Shown one piece after another: positions 8,966 to 18,743 of a stretch of DNA of 64,000 nt (within the stretch, counting starts at the first letter, position 1; each line of letters opens with the position of its first letter). Position numbers and translations under genes: made by a program. The stretch comes from Cyclobacteriaceae bacterium. GTDB taxonomy: Bacteria > Bacteroidota > Bacteroidia > Cytophagales > Cyclobacteriaceae. The stretch covers positions 1-64,000 of the forward strand of contig JAHBUB010000016.1 of the NCBI GenBank assembly GCA_019638285.1, given 5' to 3'. The notes under the pieces are model-generated. The model saw nothing but the letters and a program-made list of their open reading frames with translations, was not told the DNA's origin and did not search any database.

Positions 8966-9745
8966 CTATAATGGAACACGGATACCGGCCGTCCAAATGT
9001 ATTGAACAGAAAAGAAGGTTTGCCTGGCGCGGCCATCATTCACCAATTTGATGGCGGTGTAATTAACAAACGCTCCTTTGACACCACCCTCAATAAAGAA
9101 ATATTTAAAGGGCTCGTAGTGTAAGTTGGTACTCACACCCATCACATAGCCCGAAAGCCGAAAAGGGCCATCATTATGGCCACCCATAATATCTGAATCT
9201 GCTTTAGGAACAAGCCCTCCTCCACCCGCTTTGAATAGGAGACTTAACTTCCGATGGGCTTGTGGGTTTGTCAACGTAAGTCGCTTGACGAGACTGATCA
9301 TTAAATAATTGTTTCCATTGGTATGTTCCAGGTGCACAAAACCTGGGGTGACCAGGGTGTCAAGGTTGTAGTCTCTGCCACGAATAGTTCCTTGCATGTG
9401 CATCGTTTGATTGTCGCTCACAATGTATTTCAAGTGATCCCAACTCACTTCAATTCCCAGATCGTGTTTATTGTTAAATAAATACCCCACATTCAATACA
9501 TATTGAGGTACAGTGGGTGGCGATTCAAGGAGATGATCCATATCTGCCCGATCGTGCGCTTTTGAATGATAAAAAGTAAAAGCATACGCATCAGTGGTCT
9601 CGTCCTTAAAATGAATTGTGCTGCGCTAATATTGGTCGCGATGATATCCCCAGGTAAAATAGAGAGTGCCTTTAGGGTGAGAAGTTTCTTGAGCAAAAAG
9701 AGTACTGGTATTTAAGAACAGTAGAATCAGAATGTAAGGCTTCAT
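8966..9745 (-). pseudogene. Outer-membrane beta-barrel protein, nonsense codon 40
   Basis: The minus-strand frame begins with ATG at 9743-9745 and a clear signal peptide (hydrophobic core, then LFAQ, cleavage after residue 18). It reads through 39 codons, meets TAG at 9626-9628, and continues in the same frame without other stops to 8966 (259 codons). The residues on both sides of the TAG (YFTWGYHRDQY, then RSTIHFKD) read as one continuous conserved N-terminus of a Bacteroidota barrel family, so the TAG is an internal lesion, possibly TCG to TAG. The remainder has alternating barrel-like strands. The downstream ATG at 9541 could only make a signal-less fragment. Function unknown. Confidence 0.75.
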
Positions 9746-9989
9746 AAAATGACTATAGCTATCAAGATTGAGCCTGCGAATGTACAGTCTAAGGATTGGA
9801 TTTATCTCATTAAAAAATAAAAAAATTTATACTTTGGCTTTGGTCGGTGTTGTCATCGATGCGAAAAGAGGGAAACGATGTGACTGGTGGACCCATCAGA
9901 TCTCCGAATTCAATGGGCGATAGGATTCTTGTGTGCTACAATATGGAATATATGAGTAATACTCTTATTTTCGAATTCAAAACAGATAA

Positions 9990-10553
9990 ATGCAGGAAGC
10001 TTTTATACAAGACAAGACTTTTGACAAGAACAACTTACTAGCCAAGGGTGAGTATGAAAACTGCATTTTTAACAGTTGTGACTATGCCAATAGCGACCTT
10101 TCTGGATATAAATTCATAGGCTGCACTTTTAGCAGTTGCAATCTGAGTTTGGCAAAACTGAATAAGACGGTATTTCGGGATACAAATTTTAAGGAATGCA
10201 AAATGTTGGGACTTCGGTTTGACAATTGCAACGAGTTCGGACTTTCCTTTTCGTTTGACGGTTGTCAGCTTAATCATTCCTCCTTTTACAAAACAAAAAT
10301 AAAAAAGACGATTTTTAGGAATTCACAGTTACAAGAAATTGATTTTGCTGAAGCAGACCTGACAAGTGCAGTGTTTGATAACTGCGATATGTCAATGGCT
10401 GTTTTTAATCATACACTACTTGAAAAGGCAGACCTTCGAACTTCGTATAATTATTCCATTGCTCCTGAAGTAAACCGGATTAAGAAAGCCAGGTTTTCAA
10501 TTTCAGGCCTTTCAGGACTTTTAGACAAGTATGATATTATAATAGAAAACTGA
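9990..10553 (+). CDS. Qnr-like pentapeptide-repeat protein
   Basis: A 187-residue protein built of pentapeptide repeats with central Phe or Leu (units such as ADLSG, CTFSS, CNLSL, TNFKE, ADLTS), which fold as a right-handed quadrilateral beta-helix. The C-terminal tail, LSGLLDKYDIII, resembles the dimerisation helix of Qnr and MfpA, which mimic DNA and protect DNA gyrase. The missing turn insertions make gyrase protection only a possibility. No signal peptide. The gene is monocistronic, 126 bases before an MFS transporter in the same direction. Bases 9746-9989 hold no supported gene. Confidence 0.8.
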   Translation: MQEAFIQDKTFDKNNLLAKGEYENCIFNSCDYANSDLSGYKFIGCTFSSCNLSLAKLNKTVFRDTNFKECKMLGLRFDNCNEFGLSFSFDGCQLNHSSFYKTKIKKTIFRNSQLQEIDFAEADLTSAVFDNCDMSMAVFNHTLLEKADLRTSYNYSIAPEVNRIKKARFSISGLSGLLDKYDIIIEN

Positions 10554-10679
10554 AGCTAATAATTGAAGCATCCAACGAAAAAAAATTATTGACGAGCGAC
10601 TTACAATGTGTTTTGCTGATTGTAAAGAAGTTGCGCTTATACGCTTAAAGACTACACATAACGACTGACAAGAATACAT

Positions 10680-11867
10680 TTGAAATACATTACTCGAACA
10701 GTTTGGATTTTATCATTGGTCAGTTTGTTTACTGACACTGCCAGTGAAATGCTTTACCCAATTATGCCGATTTACTTAAAGACGATTGGCTTTTCCATTG
10801 TACTTATCGGAGTGCTTGAAGGTGTGGCAGAAGCAACGGCAGGCTTAAGTAAGGGATACTTTGGAAAGCTTTCAGACACCTCAGGCAAAAGAGTTCCATT
10901 TGTACAAATCGGTTACGCGTTTAGCGCTATTTCCAAACCCATGATGGCTATATTCATTTATCCGCTTTGGATTTTCTTTGCGCGAACCATTGACCGCTTT
11001 GGAAAGGGGATTAGAACAGGCGCAAGAGATGCAATGCTTTCAGACGAAGCAACCGTAGAAACGAAAGGCAAAGTTTTTGGGTTTCATCGTTCAATGGACA
11101 CTTTGGGTGCGGTAATGGGGCCTTCATTGGCTTTGGCTTACCTGTATCACTATCCGGAAGACTACAAAACGCTTTTTTTTATTGCTTTTATTCCAGGACT
11201 TCTGGCGGTATTTGCTTCATTTTATTTAAAGGACAAAAGTGCGAATGACATAAGTCCAAAAGTAGCAACACCTTTCTTTTCATTTCTAAAATATTGGAAA
11301 GTAGGCCCTGCAGAATACAGAAAATTAGTAATTGGCCTGCTTGTGTTTACTTTGTTCAATAGTTCTGATGTTTTTCTTTTACTTAAAGCAAAGCAATCGG
11401 GACTGGATGACACGATGGTAATTGGTATTTATATTTTTTACAATCTAATTTATGCCTTATTTGCTTTCCCCATTGGTATCATTGCAGACAATATTGGACT
11501 AAAAACAATTTTCATCATCGGGCTTGCTTTGTTTGCAATCGTATATTTTGGAATGTCTGTAAACACAAATCTTTATCTCTTTTTCGGTCTTTTCTTTTTG
11601 TATGGCATATATGCTTCAGCGACAGAGGGAATCTCTAAGGCGTGGATTTCAAATATCACCAACAAAAAAGATACGGCAACAGCCATTGGTACCTATACGG
11701 GACTTCAGAGTATTTGTACCATGTTAGCAAGTTCGCTTACAGGAATAATTTGGTTTAAGTTCAGTGCGACAACTGCTTTCATTACAACAGCGACAGCAAC
11801 CCTATTTGTCATTCTTTATTTTTTGACAATTCCTATGCCTACAGTAGTCAAAAACGAAATAAATTGA
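10680..11867 (+). CDS. MFS transporter
   Basis: A 395-residue 12-helix major facilitator. The N-terminal half shows TDTASEMLYPIMP, then a proline-containing second helix and the loop 2-3 signature with GKLSDTSGKR, as seen in NreB-like and other drug or metal exporters of this clade. The frame opens at TTG 10680; the first internal ATG would remove helix 1, so the TTG is the most likely start. The substrate cannot be named. It follows the pentapeptide-repeat gene after 126 bases, so a joint role in resistance is conceivable but unproven. Confidence 0.82.
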   Translation: MKYITRTVWILSLVSLFTDTASEMLYPIMPIYLKTIGFSIVLIGVLEGVAEATAGLSKGYFGKLSDTSGKRVPFVQIGYAFSAISKPMMAIFIYPLWIFFARTIDRFGKGIRTGARDAMLSDEATVETKGKVFGFHRSMDTLGAVMGPSLALAYLYHYPEDYKTLFFIAFIPGLLAVFASFYLKDKSANDISPKVATPFFSFLKYWKVGPAEYRKLVIGLLVFTLFNSSDVFLLLKAKQSGLDDTMVIGIYIFYNLIYALFAFPIGIIADNIGLKTIFIIGLALFAIVYFGMSVNTNLYLFFGLFFLYGIYASATEGISKAWISNITNKKDTATAIGTYTGLQSICTMLASSLTGIIWFKFSATTAFITTATATLFVILYFLTIPMPTVVKNEIN

Positions 11868-11969
11868 TCTTTAGGGCTTATCTGTGTTTATTCCAAACTA
11901 GCACCTTGAATAGCCTATGCATTTCGCTTTTGCTTCTACAAAGCAAGTAAACTTCTCATTAAATAATTT

Positions 11970-11977
11970 TATCTTTG
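11970..11977 (+). promoter_or_regulatory. Bacteroidota -7 promoter element for sulP
   Basis: TATCTTTG is a perfect match to the Bacteroidota TAnnTTTG element, 124 bases upstream of the SulP start. A clear -33 TTG at the usual spacing is not obvious. Confidence 0.45.
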
Positions 11978-12101
11978 CGCCAGGTAGGTGCACTCTTGAT
12001 AAGAGACGATCACATTGCTAAGCCACGCCTAACAAGCGCTTCTAAAATCGTCTTATCATCGGCATTTCACTTATCCATTCGGTAAAGGTTCAAACAGATC
12101 A

Positions 12102-13769
12102 ATGAAAGAAACACAATTCACTCCCAAATTATTTTCCCTACTTAAAGGAGGAATTAAAAAGGAACAAGTAGTAAAAGATTTAATAGCCGGAGTGATTGTG
12201 GGTATAGTAGCCTTACCGCTGGCTATTGCATTTGCCATCGCATCAGGCGTTTCACCTGATAAAGGACTTATTACGGCCATCGTAGCTGGCCTCATCATCT
12301 CAGTACTGGGGGGGAGCAGGGTTCAGATTGGAGGACCTACCGGAGCGTTTATCGTAATTGTATATGCCATTGTTCAGAAGTATGGTGTAGATGGATTGAC
12401 GATAGCTACGTTCATGGCAGGATTTATTTTGATAGCCATGGGGCTGGCACGCTTTGGCAACCTACTCAAGTACATTCCTTATCCGTTGATCGTTGGCTTT
12501 ACCAGCGGCATTGCGGTGATTATTTTCACTTCGCAGATAAAAGATTTCTTCGGGCTCTCTATTGATACGGTTCCCGCAGATTTTATAGAGAAGTGGGAGG
12601 TGTACGCCTTGCATTTCGATGAGGTAAACTGGATGGCTTTTGCGATTGCTTTAGGCACTGTGTTGATTGCTCTCCACTTTCGTAGGGTTACCACAAAAGT
12701 TCCTGGTTCTATTGTGGCCATTCTTTTGAGCACGATACTCGTACAGTGGTTGCAAATTCCAGTCACCACCATCGAAACCACTTTTGGCGAAATCCCTAAC
12801 AGCTTGTCAATGCCCTCTATTCCGCACATTGATTTAGCCACGGTAAAGGCGTTGATTCAACCAGCACTGGCTATTGCTTTTTTAGGAGGTATTGAGTCGT
12901 TGCTTTCAGCGGTGGTTTCCGATGGTATGATTGGAGGACGACATCGCTCTAATGCAGAGTTGGTGGCCCAGGGAGTAGCGAATTGTGCTTCGGCCATGTT
13001 TGGGGGCATACCCGCAACAGGAGCTGTAGCGCGTACTGCCACCAATGTGAAGAACGGTGGACGTACACCCATTGCAGGAATTACCCATGCGGTGGTGTTG
13101 CTCCTTATCATGCTCTTGATGGCTCCTTATGCTAAGCTCATTCCCATGGCTTGCCTGGCGGGGATATTGGTGGTAGTGGCCTATCATATGAGTGAGTGGC
13201 GGCAGTTCAAATCATTGTTGAAGGGAGACAAATCGGACGTACTTATATTGTTAGTTACCTTTTTTCTCACTGTTATTTTCGATCTGGTGATTGCCATTGA
13301 AGTAGGTATTGTGTTATCCAGTTTTGTGGTGATGAGAAGGATGAGTCATTCCATGAGTATTGAAAATGCAGAAGATATCCTGACAGAATCAAATGGAGAA
13401 AGATTGTTTGAGGATGAATTGCCAGCATTACCAGAGGGCATAGCTATTTATGAAATACATGGTGCTTTATTTTTTGGTGTGGCACAACTGTTTCAGGACA
13501 CCATTAATAACCTGCAAAAAAAACCGAAGGTTTTAATTTTAAGAATGCGCCATGTTCCTTTTATTGATGCCACTGGAGTTTACCGATTGAAAGAAGTCAT
13601 CAAACAATTTGGTGAAAGAAAGGTGACCATCATTCTCTCGGGTGTAAATAAAAAGATAAAGGAAGACCTTGAAAAGGCGGATATCTATTCAGTGCTCGAC
13701 AGGGACAATTTGCTGGATCATATCAGCAGTTCCCTGCAGCGGGCTAATGAGGTATTGGCAGATAAATAA
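12102..13769 (+). CDS. SulP family anion transporter with STAS domain
   Basis: A 555-residue SLC26/SulP transporter. The membrane domain spans about 25-405 with the conserved start DLIAGVIVGIVALPLAIAFAIASG and the GGPTGAF motif near residue 77. A cytoplasmic STAS domain follows at about 445-545 with the conserved IDATG turn. Bacterial SulP proteins carry sulfate, bicarbonate or dicarboxylates; no carbonic anhydrase gene is adjacent, so the anion is unresolved. The gene is monocistronic, with a perfect -7 element upstream. No lesion is visible. Confidence 0.9.
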   Translation: MKETQFTPKLFSLLKGGIKKEQVVKDLIAGVIVGIVALPLAIAFAIASGVSPDKGLITAIVAGLIISVLGGSRVQIGGPTGAFIVIVYAIVQKYGVDGLTIATFMAGFILIAMGLARFGNLLKYIPYPLIVGFTSGIAVIIFTSQIKDFFGLSIDTVPADFIEKWEVYALHFDEVNWMAFAIALGTVLIALHFRRVTTKVPGSIVAILLSTILVQWLQIPVTTIETTFGEIPNSLSMPSIPHIDLATVKALIQPALAIAFLGGIESLLSAVVSDGMIGGRHRSNAELVAQGVANCASAMFGGIPATGAVARTATNVKNGGRTPIAGITHAVVLLLIMLLMAPYAKLIPMACLAGILVVVAYHMSEWRQFKSLLKGDKSDVLILLVTFFLTVIFDLVIAIEVGIVLSSFVVMRRMSHSMSIENAEDILTESNGERLFEDELPALPEGIAIYEIHGALFFGVAQLFQDTINNLQKKPKVLILRMRHVPFIDATGVYRLKEVIKQFGERKVTIILSGVNKKIKEDLEKADIYSVLDRDNLLDHISSSLQRANEVLADK

Positions 13770-13921
13770 CTGTATTACTTATTTCTATATGTTTTCTTGT
13801 GTCAAGTGGTCAGGGCGCCAGTCCTTGTCTATTGAATAATCCATGTCAGGCAGAAAACTTAAGGGTTGTAACCTTTTGCACTGTTGTTATCTCTAAAGGA
13901 TAATAACAATAAAATACAACC

Positions 13922-14326
13922 ATGGATATATTGACAAGAAAACTAAGCGATATTCAAACTTTCATGAAATACACATACGGCTTAATCCCAATAGTAGCCG
14001 GTGCCGACAAGTTTACCAACCTGTTGACTGATTGGGTAACCTATCTCAATCCTGATATAGCACGATTAATACCTTTCAGTAGCATATTGTTCATGCAATT
14101 GATAGGCGTGATGGAAATTGGTGCCGGTATTATGGTATTTTTAAAACCGAAACGTGCTGCCTATGTAGTCAGCGCGTGGCTTGTATTGATTGCCATCAGT
14201 TTGATGGAAAGCGGTCACTACCTGGATGTGGCCATGCGCGATTTGGTGATAGCTGCAGGAGCCTATGTGCTGGGTAAACTTTCTGGTGTGCCGGGCATCT
14301 CCAAATCAAATAAGATAGCAGCCTGA
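13922..14326 (+). CDS. DoxX-like membrane protein
   Basis: A 134-residue four-helix inner-membrane protein. Helix 1 contains GLIPIVAGADKF, the motif at the start of the DoxX fold, helix 2 carries MQLIGVMEIGAGI, helix 3 AWLVLIAI and helix 4 VIAAGAYVLG. Arg226-type charged residues are absent; only ALRDL-like MRDLVIAAG precedes the last helix. DoxX relatives take part in quinone-linked or oxidative-stress functions, but this protein has no assigned role. It is monocistronic and begins 3 bases after an ATAAAATAC-type AT-rich leader. Confidence 0.65.
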   Translation: MDILTRKLSDIQTFMKYTYGLIPIVAGADKFTNLLTDWVTYLNPDIARLIPFSSILFMQLIGVMEIGAGIMVFLKPKRAAYVVSAWLVLIAISLMESGHYLDVAMRDLVIAAGAYVLGKLSGVPGISKSNKIAA

Positions 14327-14481
14327 GAGTTAACTCCATAAGTACACCTATCACATCAATACGGTTTTGACTTGTGGTGGATAGATGTAGTAATCGTTTG
14401 TTATTTACTTGAATTTGCTCTCTTTAGGTAAACGTCTTATTGCTCTTGTTGGTAAAGGATACCAATGAGCGCAATTTTTTT

Positions 14482-14489
14482 TAGTTTTG
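14482..14489 (+). promoter_or_regulatory. -7 promoter element for MepB-like gene
   Basis: TAGTTTTG fits the TAnnTTTG element, 22 bases upstream of the ATG. A GGAGGA ribosome-binding sequence lies between (14494-14499). Confidence 0.45.
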
Positions 14490-14510
14490 AAACGGAGGAA
14501 TCATTGGTGA

Positions 14511-15002
14511 ATGCATAGCATCATAAGTAGAATTACCGCTGAAGTGTACGACAAGTGTGGATTTATAATTTCTGACTATAAATCCGAACCCGAAAGTAAG
14601 GAATATGATGCTTGTCAATTTAAACTAAACGGCCAGATAATTATAAGTAGAACTGCAAAAATAACCCCTAAGAAGATTGGTCAGTTTGTGACCTTTTGGA
14701 AAAGAAACAAAAAGGGAATCATTGCGCCATTTTCTGAGCGGGACAACTTTGACTTTTATGTTATAAATGTGGAGAAAGAAGACACTCTTGGACAATTTGT
14801 TTTTCCGAAATCCATTTTGATTGATAAAGGAGTGGTGGCTACCAGGAAGAAAGACGGTAAAAGAGGATTTCGAGTTTATCCTTCTTGGGACATGGTAAAT
14901 AATGAACAGGCAACAAAAACTCAAAAATGGCAACTTGATTACTTCTTTGAAATTGGAGTAACGACTGATTTGAGACAGGTAGAGAAATTGTATAATCAAT
15001 GA
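14511..15002 (+). CDS. MepB-like protein
   Basis: A 163-residue soluble protein that matches the MepB family, named after the third gene of the Staphylococcus mepRAB multidrug operon but of unknown biochemistry. Family-like blocks are the N-terminal EPESKEYDACQF, KITPKKIGQFVTFWKR in the middle, and a C-terminal half with GQFVFPKSIL and GKRGFRVYPSWD. Here no MepA-type efflux pump or MarR regulator is adjacent, so it stands alone. A good GGAGGA ribosome-binding site precedes the ATG. The neighbourhood of single unrelated genes suggests acquisition. Confidence 0.8.
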   Translation: MHSIISRITAEVYDKCGFIISDYKSEPESKEYDACQFKLNGQIIISRTAKITPKKIGQFVTFWKRNKKGIIAPFSERDNFDFYVINVEKEDTLGQFVFPKSILIDKGVVATRKKDGKRGFRVYPSWDMVNNEQATKTQKWQLDYFFEIGVTTDLRQVEKLYNQ

Positions 15003-15146
15003 TAAACTAATATTGAACCTTTGGCATGGACATTCTGCAGTTATCCTTTCTTTATCTTGTCATCAGAATGTATTTGACCTGGCATTTAAAATTATTTTTC
15101 ACCCTTTAACTTCACTGAAAACAATGAAAGTGTTTATCAAAAATCA

Positions 15147-15629
15147 ATGAAGTATTTATTAATCATTATTTTTTTAATCAAATGTACTATGAATGTTCAT
15201 GCTCAATCCACTGAATTTTATGTGCCTACTGGTACAGCCTACTCTGCCCAACTACTTGATTTTCAGCATGAAGATGGAAAGATATCAGTTAGAATAGAAG
15301 TTACGCCAGCAGTATGGGAACACATTGATCTCGTTATGTTGTTTAACCTGACTTGGGACAATCGCAATGAAGGTTCGGTGAGTGGAGAAAAACCGCTGGA
15401 GATCACTATGATGTTTAGCAAGGATTTGTTTAGAGAAATGAAGGAGTCAGGGACTTTGCTCACCGATTCGATAGCATTCTTAAATGCCGATAAAGATCAC
15501 CCCATGAAAAGCACCAGAAATTGGTACATCACGGAAGTCACTGAAGAGGTCGATTTGCCAGACGATCTTAAAGCCATGGGAAAACTACGCCAGGGCTTTA
15601 CCACTAAATGGAGGGATGAATACAAATAA
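15147..15629 (+). CDS. Secreted protein of unknown function
   Basis: A 160-residue exported protein. The N-terminus is a hydrophobic signal sequence (KYLLIIIFLIK) ending at VHAQ, cleavage after residue 19. The mature part is mostly beta-strand with two tryptophan-centred segments (AVWEHI, LTWDN) and ends with a charged helix. I do not recognise a family. It is monocistronic and placed before another secreted protein gene, with 134 bases between them. Confidence 0.55.
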   Translation: MKYLLIIIFLIKCTMNVHAQSTEFYVPTGTAYSAQLLDFQHEDGKISVRIEVTPAVWEHIDLVMLFNLTWDNRNEGSVSGEKPLEITMMFSKDLFREMKESGTLLTDSIAFLNADKDHPMKSTRNWYITEVTEEVDLPDDLKAMGKLRQGFTTKWRDEYK

Positions 15630-15763
15630 ATATTTTTAATAATTGTATTAGATTTAAAGACAATGAATCATGACGATTCACCAGATATATAGACTGTCTG
15701 TGGAGATTGGTTTTTTAGTTTGTTTTTATTCCATAGTTTTGCCCAAAATATTATAAACATTAT

Positions 15764-16354
15764 ATGAAAAAACTGATTTTATTTATTTTCGCAGCAACAT
15801 TGGTAACCACTTCTTTTGCTCAGTTTAATCAAGGAGGCTTTATTGTTGGAGGAAGCAGTAACCTTTCGGGTAGCTTTACCACTAATAAAACAAAGACCGG
15901 TAGCAATACTACTACAAATAGCAAATCATCCAGCTTTTCCATTTCGCCACAGGTGTCTTATTTTGTTATTGACAATTTATCTGTAGGTGCAGGTTTGGAG
16001 ATTAGCACCTCTACTTATAAAGCAGATGGCTCATCTGATAAATCTACCACAACAGGTCTTGGCTTAACGCCTCTGGTAAGGTATTACTTTGATAATTTTT
16101 ATGTTCAGGGGGCTGTGAGAGTAGGTTCAAGCAAGACAAAAAATACGTATGGGTCAATTACCACGGAAAGCACTGCGGTACTGGGTGGCTGGTCACTACT
16201 AGGTGGTTACTCTTATTTTCTCAGTGATGCCATTTCTCTTGAGCCTCAGTTGGGGTATTCTTCTCGCTCTCAAAAGGCAAAGGGATCAGACACCAAAGGT
16301 GTCAACTCCGGAATTATAATTGGAATAGGTATCTATGCCTATCTGAATAGATAA
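15764..16354 (+). CDS. Outer-membrane beta-barrel protein
   Basis: A 196-residue protein with a signal peptide (KKLILFIFAATLVTTSFAQ, cleavage after residue 19). The mature part is built of alternating hydrophobic strands with Gly/Ser/Thr-rich loops, and ends IGIYAYLNR, as expected of a small OmpW/OmpX-like eight-stranded barrel of Bacteroidota (outer membrane beta-barrel domain). The serine- and threonine-rich loop at about 30-55 (SFTTNKTKTGSN and following) is probably surface exposed. A strong hairpin terminator follows 12 bases after the stop. Confidence 0.7.
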   Translation: MKKLILFIFAATLVTTSFAQFNQGGFIVGGSSNLSGSFTTNKTKTGSNTTTNSKSSSFSISPQVSYFVIDNLSVGAGLEISTSTYKADGSSDKSTTTGLGLTPLVRYYFDNFYVQGAVRVGSSKTKNTYGSITTESTAVLGGWSLLGGYSYFLSDAISLEPQLGYSSRSQKAKGSDTKGVNSGIIIGIGIYAYLNR

Positions 16355-16366
16355 TTTTTTGATTTC

Positions 16367-16414
16367 ATCCTTGCCCTCGTTGGGAGAAAACCATTACGAG
16401 GGCAAGGATTATTT
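16367..16414 (+). terminator. Rho-independent terminator
   Basis: A perfect 14-bp stem (16367-16380 with 16396-16409), 15-base loop, then the T-rich tract TATTTTAATT. It ends the barrel-protein transcript. Confidence 0.75.
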
Positions 16415-16577
16415 TAATTACTGCTTATCCCAGAAAAAAGCTATTCATCTCTGTTTTTATCGCTTCGTGTAATATTCATGAACCAAACAGACGGCTACCC
16501 AGTTATTAATAATGTGAATTAGGCTGGCCAGTTTAAAACATTTAACAAAATTAATGTTTACTAAAAAATATTAGGTC

Positions 16578-16931
16578 ATGAAAAAGCTTATGTTGGTTGC
16601 AGCCCTCTGGCTGGCCTCTGCGGGATTAATTTTTGCGCAGAATGGAAATGGGATGGAGAAAATTAAAAAGGTGAAACAGGATGAAGTTCCTGCGATCGTA
16701 CAATTTTCGCTTCACAACGAATTTGATCTTGCTCCTGAAGCAGGTACTTGGTCATTACAATACCTTAAGTCGAGCAATCGGGTTGGGCAACCAGCTCTTC
16801 TTAAACCACTTGCCTATACATTCCATCAGAAAAAGGATGGTAACAAAATCGAAATTCGTTTTAGCCCTGAGGGTGCGTTAGAGCATTCAAAAGGAATAGA
16901 GAAAACTGCAGTAGATAGCGCAGGCAGGTAA
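16578..16931 (+). CDS. Small secreted protein of unknown function
   Basis: A 117-residue protein with signal peptide (hydrophobic core LMLVAALWLASAGLIF, cleavage after FAQ at residue 21). The mature region has a lysine-rich start, a short beta-type segment EAGTWSLQYL, and no cysteines. No family is recognised. It is monocistronic, with a strong terminator 46 bases after the stop. Confidence 0.55.
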   Translation: MKKLMLVAALWLASAGLIFAQNGNGMEKIKKVKQDEVPAIVQFSLHNEFDLAPEAGTWSLQYLKSSNRVGQPALLKPLAYTFHQKKDGNKIEIRFSPEGALEHSKGIEKTAVDSAGR

Positions 16932-16977
16932 TCTTGAAGGTTTATAACAGTCTTTGAGATTGAAAGTTGAGCCAGAC

Positions 16978-17015
16978 AAAGTAAAGATACGAAAAGTGTC
17001 TTTACTTTTTTTATT
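16978..17015 (+). terminator. Rho-independent terminator
   Basis: A 13-bp stem (16978-16990 with 16996-17008, one G-T wobble), GAAAA loop, then a run of T. It ends the secreted-protein gene at 16578-16931. Confidence 0.85.
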
Positions 17016-17158
17016 ACTTTGTTTTGCCACCCAAAAAGAAAAGCAATTGGTAAAAGTACAGAAATACCAGTCAGCCTTATCTCGTTTCCTTATGTAGATT
17101 AATTCCGTATTTTAGAGCCGTTAATTCTTGTATAAACCTTCTTGTACTAAAACATTGG

Positions 17159-18706
17159 ATGATGAACAGAATAGTAAAATCTTTTTTTGTATTGTTTTTG
17201 GTTGCGCAAGTGACCTTCGCACAGCAAAGTGATATTGTCAATAAGATAGTTGCAGAAGGAAACGACAACTCTCAGTTGGAGAATCTTGCACACCAGCTGA
17301 TGGATGTAATTGGTCCACGTTTAGTAGGGACTCCACAGATGAAAGCTGCTAATGATTGGGCGGTTAATACATACAAAAGCTGGGGAATAGAAGCTAAGAA
17401 TGAGGCGTGGGGTAAATGGCGCGGATGGGAGCGAGGTATTAGCCATATTGATATGGTTTCCCCACGTGTGGTGAGTCTTCATGGAACACAATTGGCTTGG
17501 AGCCCCCCAACACCCAAGAATGGAACAATGGCTGAGACCATTACATTGCCAACGGTAAAAGATGCGCAAGCGTTTGCAAGTTGGTTGCCCAATGTAAAAG
17601 GTAAATTCGTACTAGTGTCCATGCCACAACCAACAGGCAGGCCTGACTATAATTGGCAGGAATTCGCTACAGACGAATCATTTGCTAAAATGAAAAAGCA
17701 GAGGGAAGAATTAACGGAACAATGGAGCAAGAATTTGGAAAATATGGGGCAAGGCCGCGACCTTAATAAGGTACTTGAGAAGGCGGGTGCAGTGGGTATT
17801 GTCCAATCGTATTGGTCCAAAGGTTTTGGTGCTAATAAGATTTTCAGTGCCAATACGGATAAGATCCCTGTAGTAGACCTATCACTGGAAGACTATGGAT
17901 TGCTGTATCGTCTGACGGAGAAGGGAGATAAGCCGGTAATAAAAGTAATGACACAATCAAAAGATTTGGGTGTAGTTCCTACTTTCAATACCATTGCTAC
18001 CATTCCAGGCAAAGAATTGCCCAACGAATACATTGTTCTTTCCGCGCATTTTGATTCATGGGATGGCGGTACGGGTGCGACAGATAATGGCACTGGCACC
18101 CTCACTATGATGGAGGCAGCGCGCATTTTGAAAAAGGTTTATCCTAATCCGAAAAGAACCATCATCATAGGACACTGGGGCAGTGAGGAGCAAGGCCTGA
18201 ATGGCTCTCGCGCCTTCGTAGAAGATCATCCTGAGGTGATAGATGGCCTGCAGGCATCCTTCAATCAGGACAATGGAACAGGCAGGGTTGTTGATATTTC
18301 CGGACAGGGCTTCTTAAATGCCTATGACTATATAGGTCGTTGGCTAGAGGCTGTTCCAAGTGATATCACCAAGCACATCGAGACTACCTTCCCTGGCACT
18401 CCCGGTGGTGGTGGCTCCGACTATGCTTCCTTTGTGGCTGTAGGAGCACCTGCATTTTCACTGAGCTCGTTGAACTGGAGCTATGGAACCTATACCTGGC
18501 ACACGAATTTGGATACGTATGATAAGATCGTGTTTGACGATGTCCGTAATAATGCTATTCTGACTGCGATACTGGCTTACAAAGCCAGTGAGGATCCACA
18601 GAAAACATCCAGGGTGAAGTCAGTGTTACCTCTCGATAAGCGAACAGGCGAGCAGATGACCTGGCCCGAACCACGTTCCCCTAATCGCAATGGTGGGCAA
18701 AATTAG
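17159..18706 (+). CDS. Exported M28 family metallopeptidase
   Basis: A 515-residue zinc aminopeptidase/carboxypeptidase-type exopeptidase, exported by a signal peptide ending TFAQ. A PA-type inserted domain occupies about 100-250. The di-zinc site is complete: His297 in HFDSWDGG, bridging Asp309 in GATDNGTG, catalytic Glu343 followed by Glu344 in GSEEQGL, Asp371 in NQDNGTG, and His448 in WHTNLD. GGGGSDYASF contributes the substrate pocket. It is a paralogue of the gene at 55464-57008. ATG 17159 is directly followed by a second ATG; either works. No neighbour in the same transcript. Confidence 0.9.
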   Translation: MMNRIVKSFFVLFLVAQVTFAQQSDIVNKIVAEGNDNSQLENLAHQLMDVIGPRLVGTPQMKAANDWAVNTYKSWGIEAKNEAWGKWRGWERGISHIDMVSPRVVSLHGTQLAWSPPTPKNGTMAETITLPTVKDAQAFASWLPNVKGKFVLVSMPQPTGRPDYNWQEFATDESFAKMKKQREELTEQWSKNLENMGQGRDLNKVLEKAGAVGIVQSYWSKGFGANKIFSANTDKIPVVDLSLEDYGLLYRLTEKGDKPVIKVMTQSKDLGVVPTFNTIATIPGKELPNEYIVLSAHFDSWDGGTGATDNGTGTLTMMEAARILKKVYPNPKRTIIIGHWGSEEQGLNGSRAFVEDHPEVIDGLQASFNQDNGTGRVVDISGQGFLNAYDYIGRWLEAVPSDITKHIETTFPGTPGGGGSDYASFVAVGAPAFSLSSLNWSYGTYTWHTNLDTYDKIVFDDVRNNAILTAILAYKASEDPQKTSRVKSVLPLDKRTGEQMTWPEPRSPNRNGGQN

Positions 18707-18743
18707 AGGGCATAAACGTAAAATGTGTTAAGGATTCATATAT

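Noticed and set aside
9847-10041. 64-codon frame before the pentapeptide gene
   Set aside because: No recognisable domain, overlaps the true start of the pentapeptide-repeat gene.
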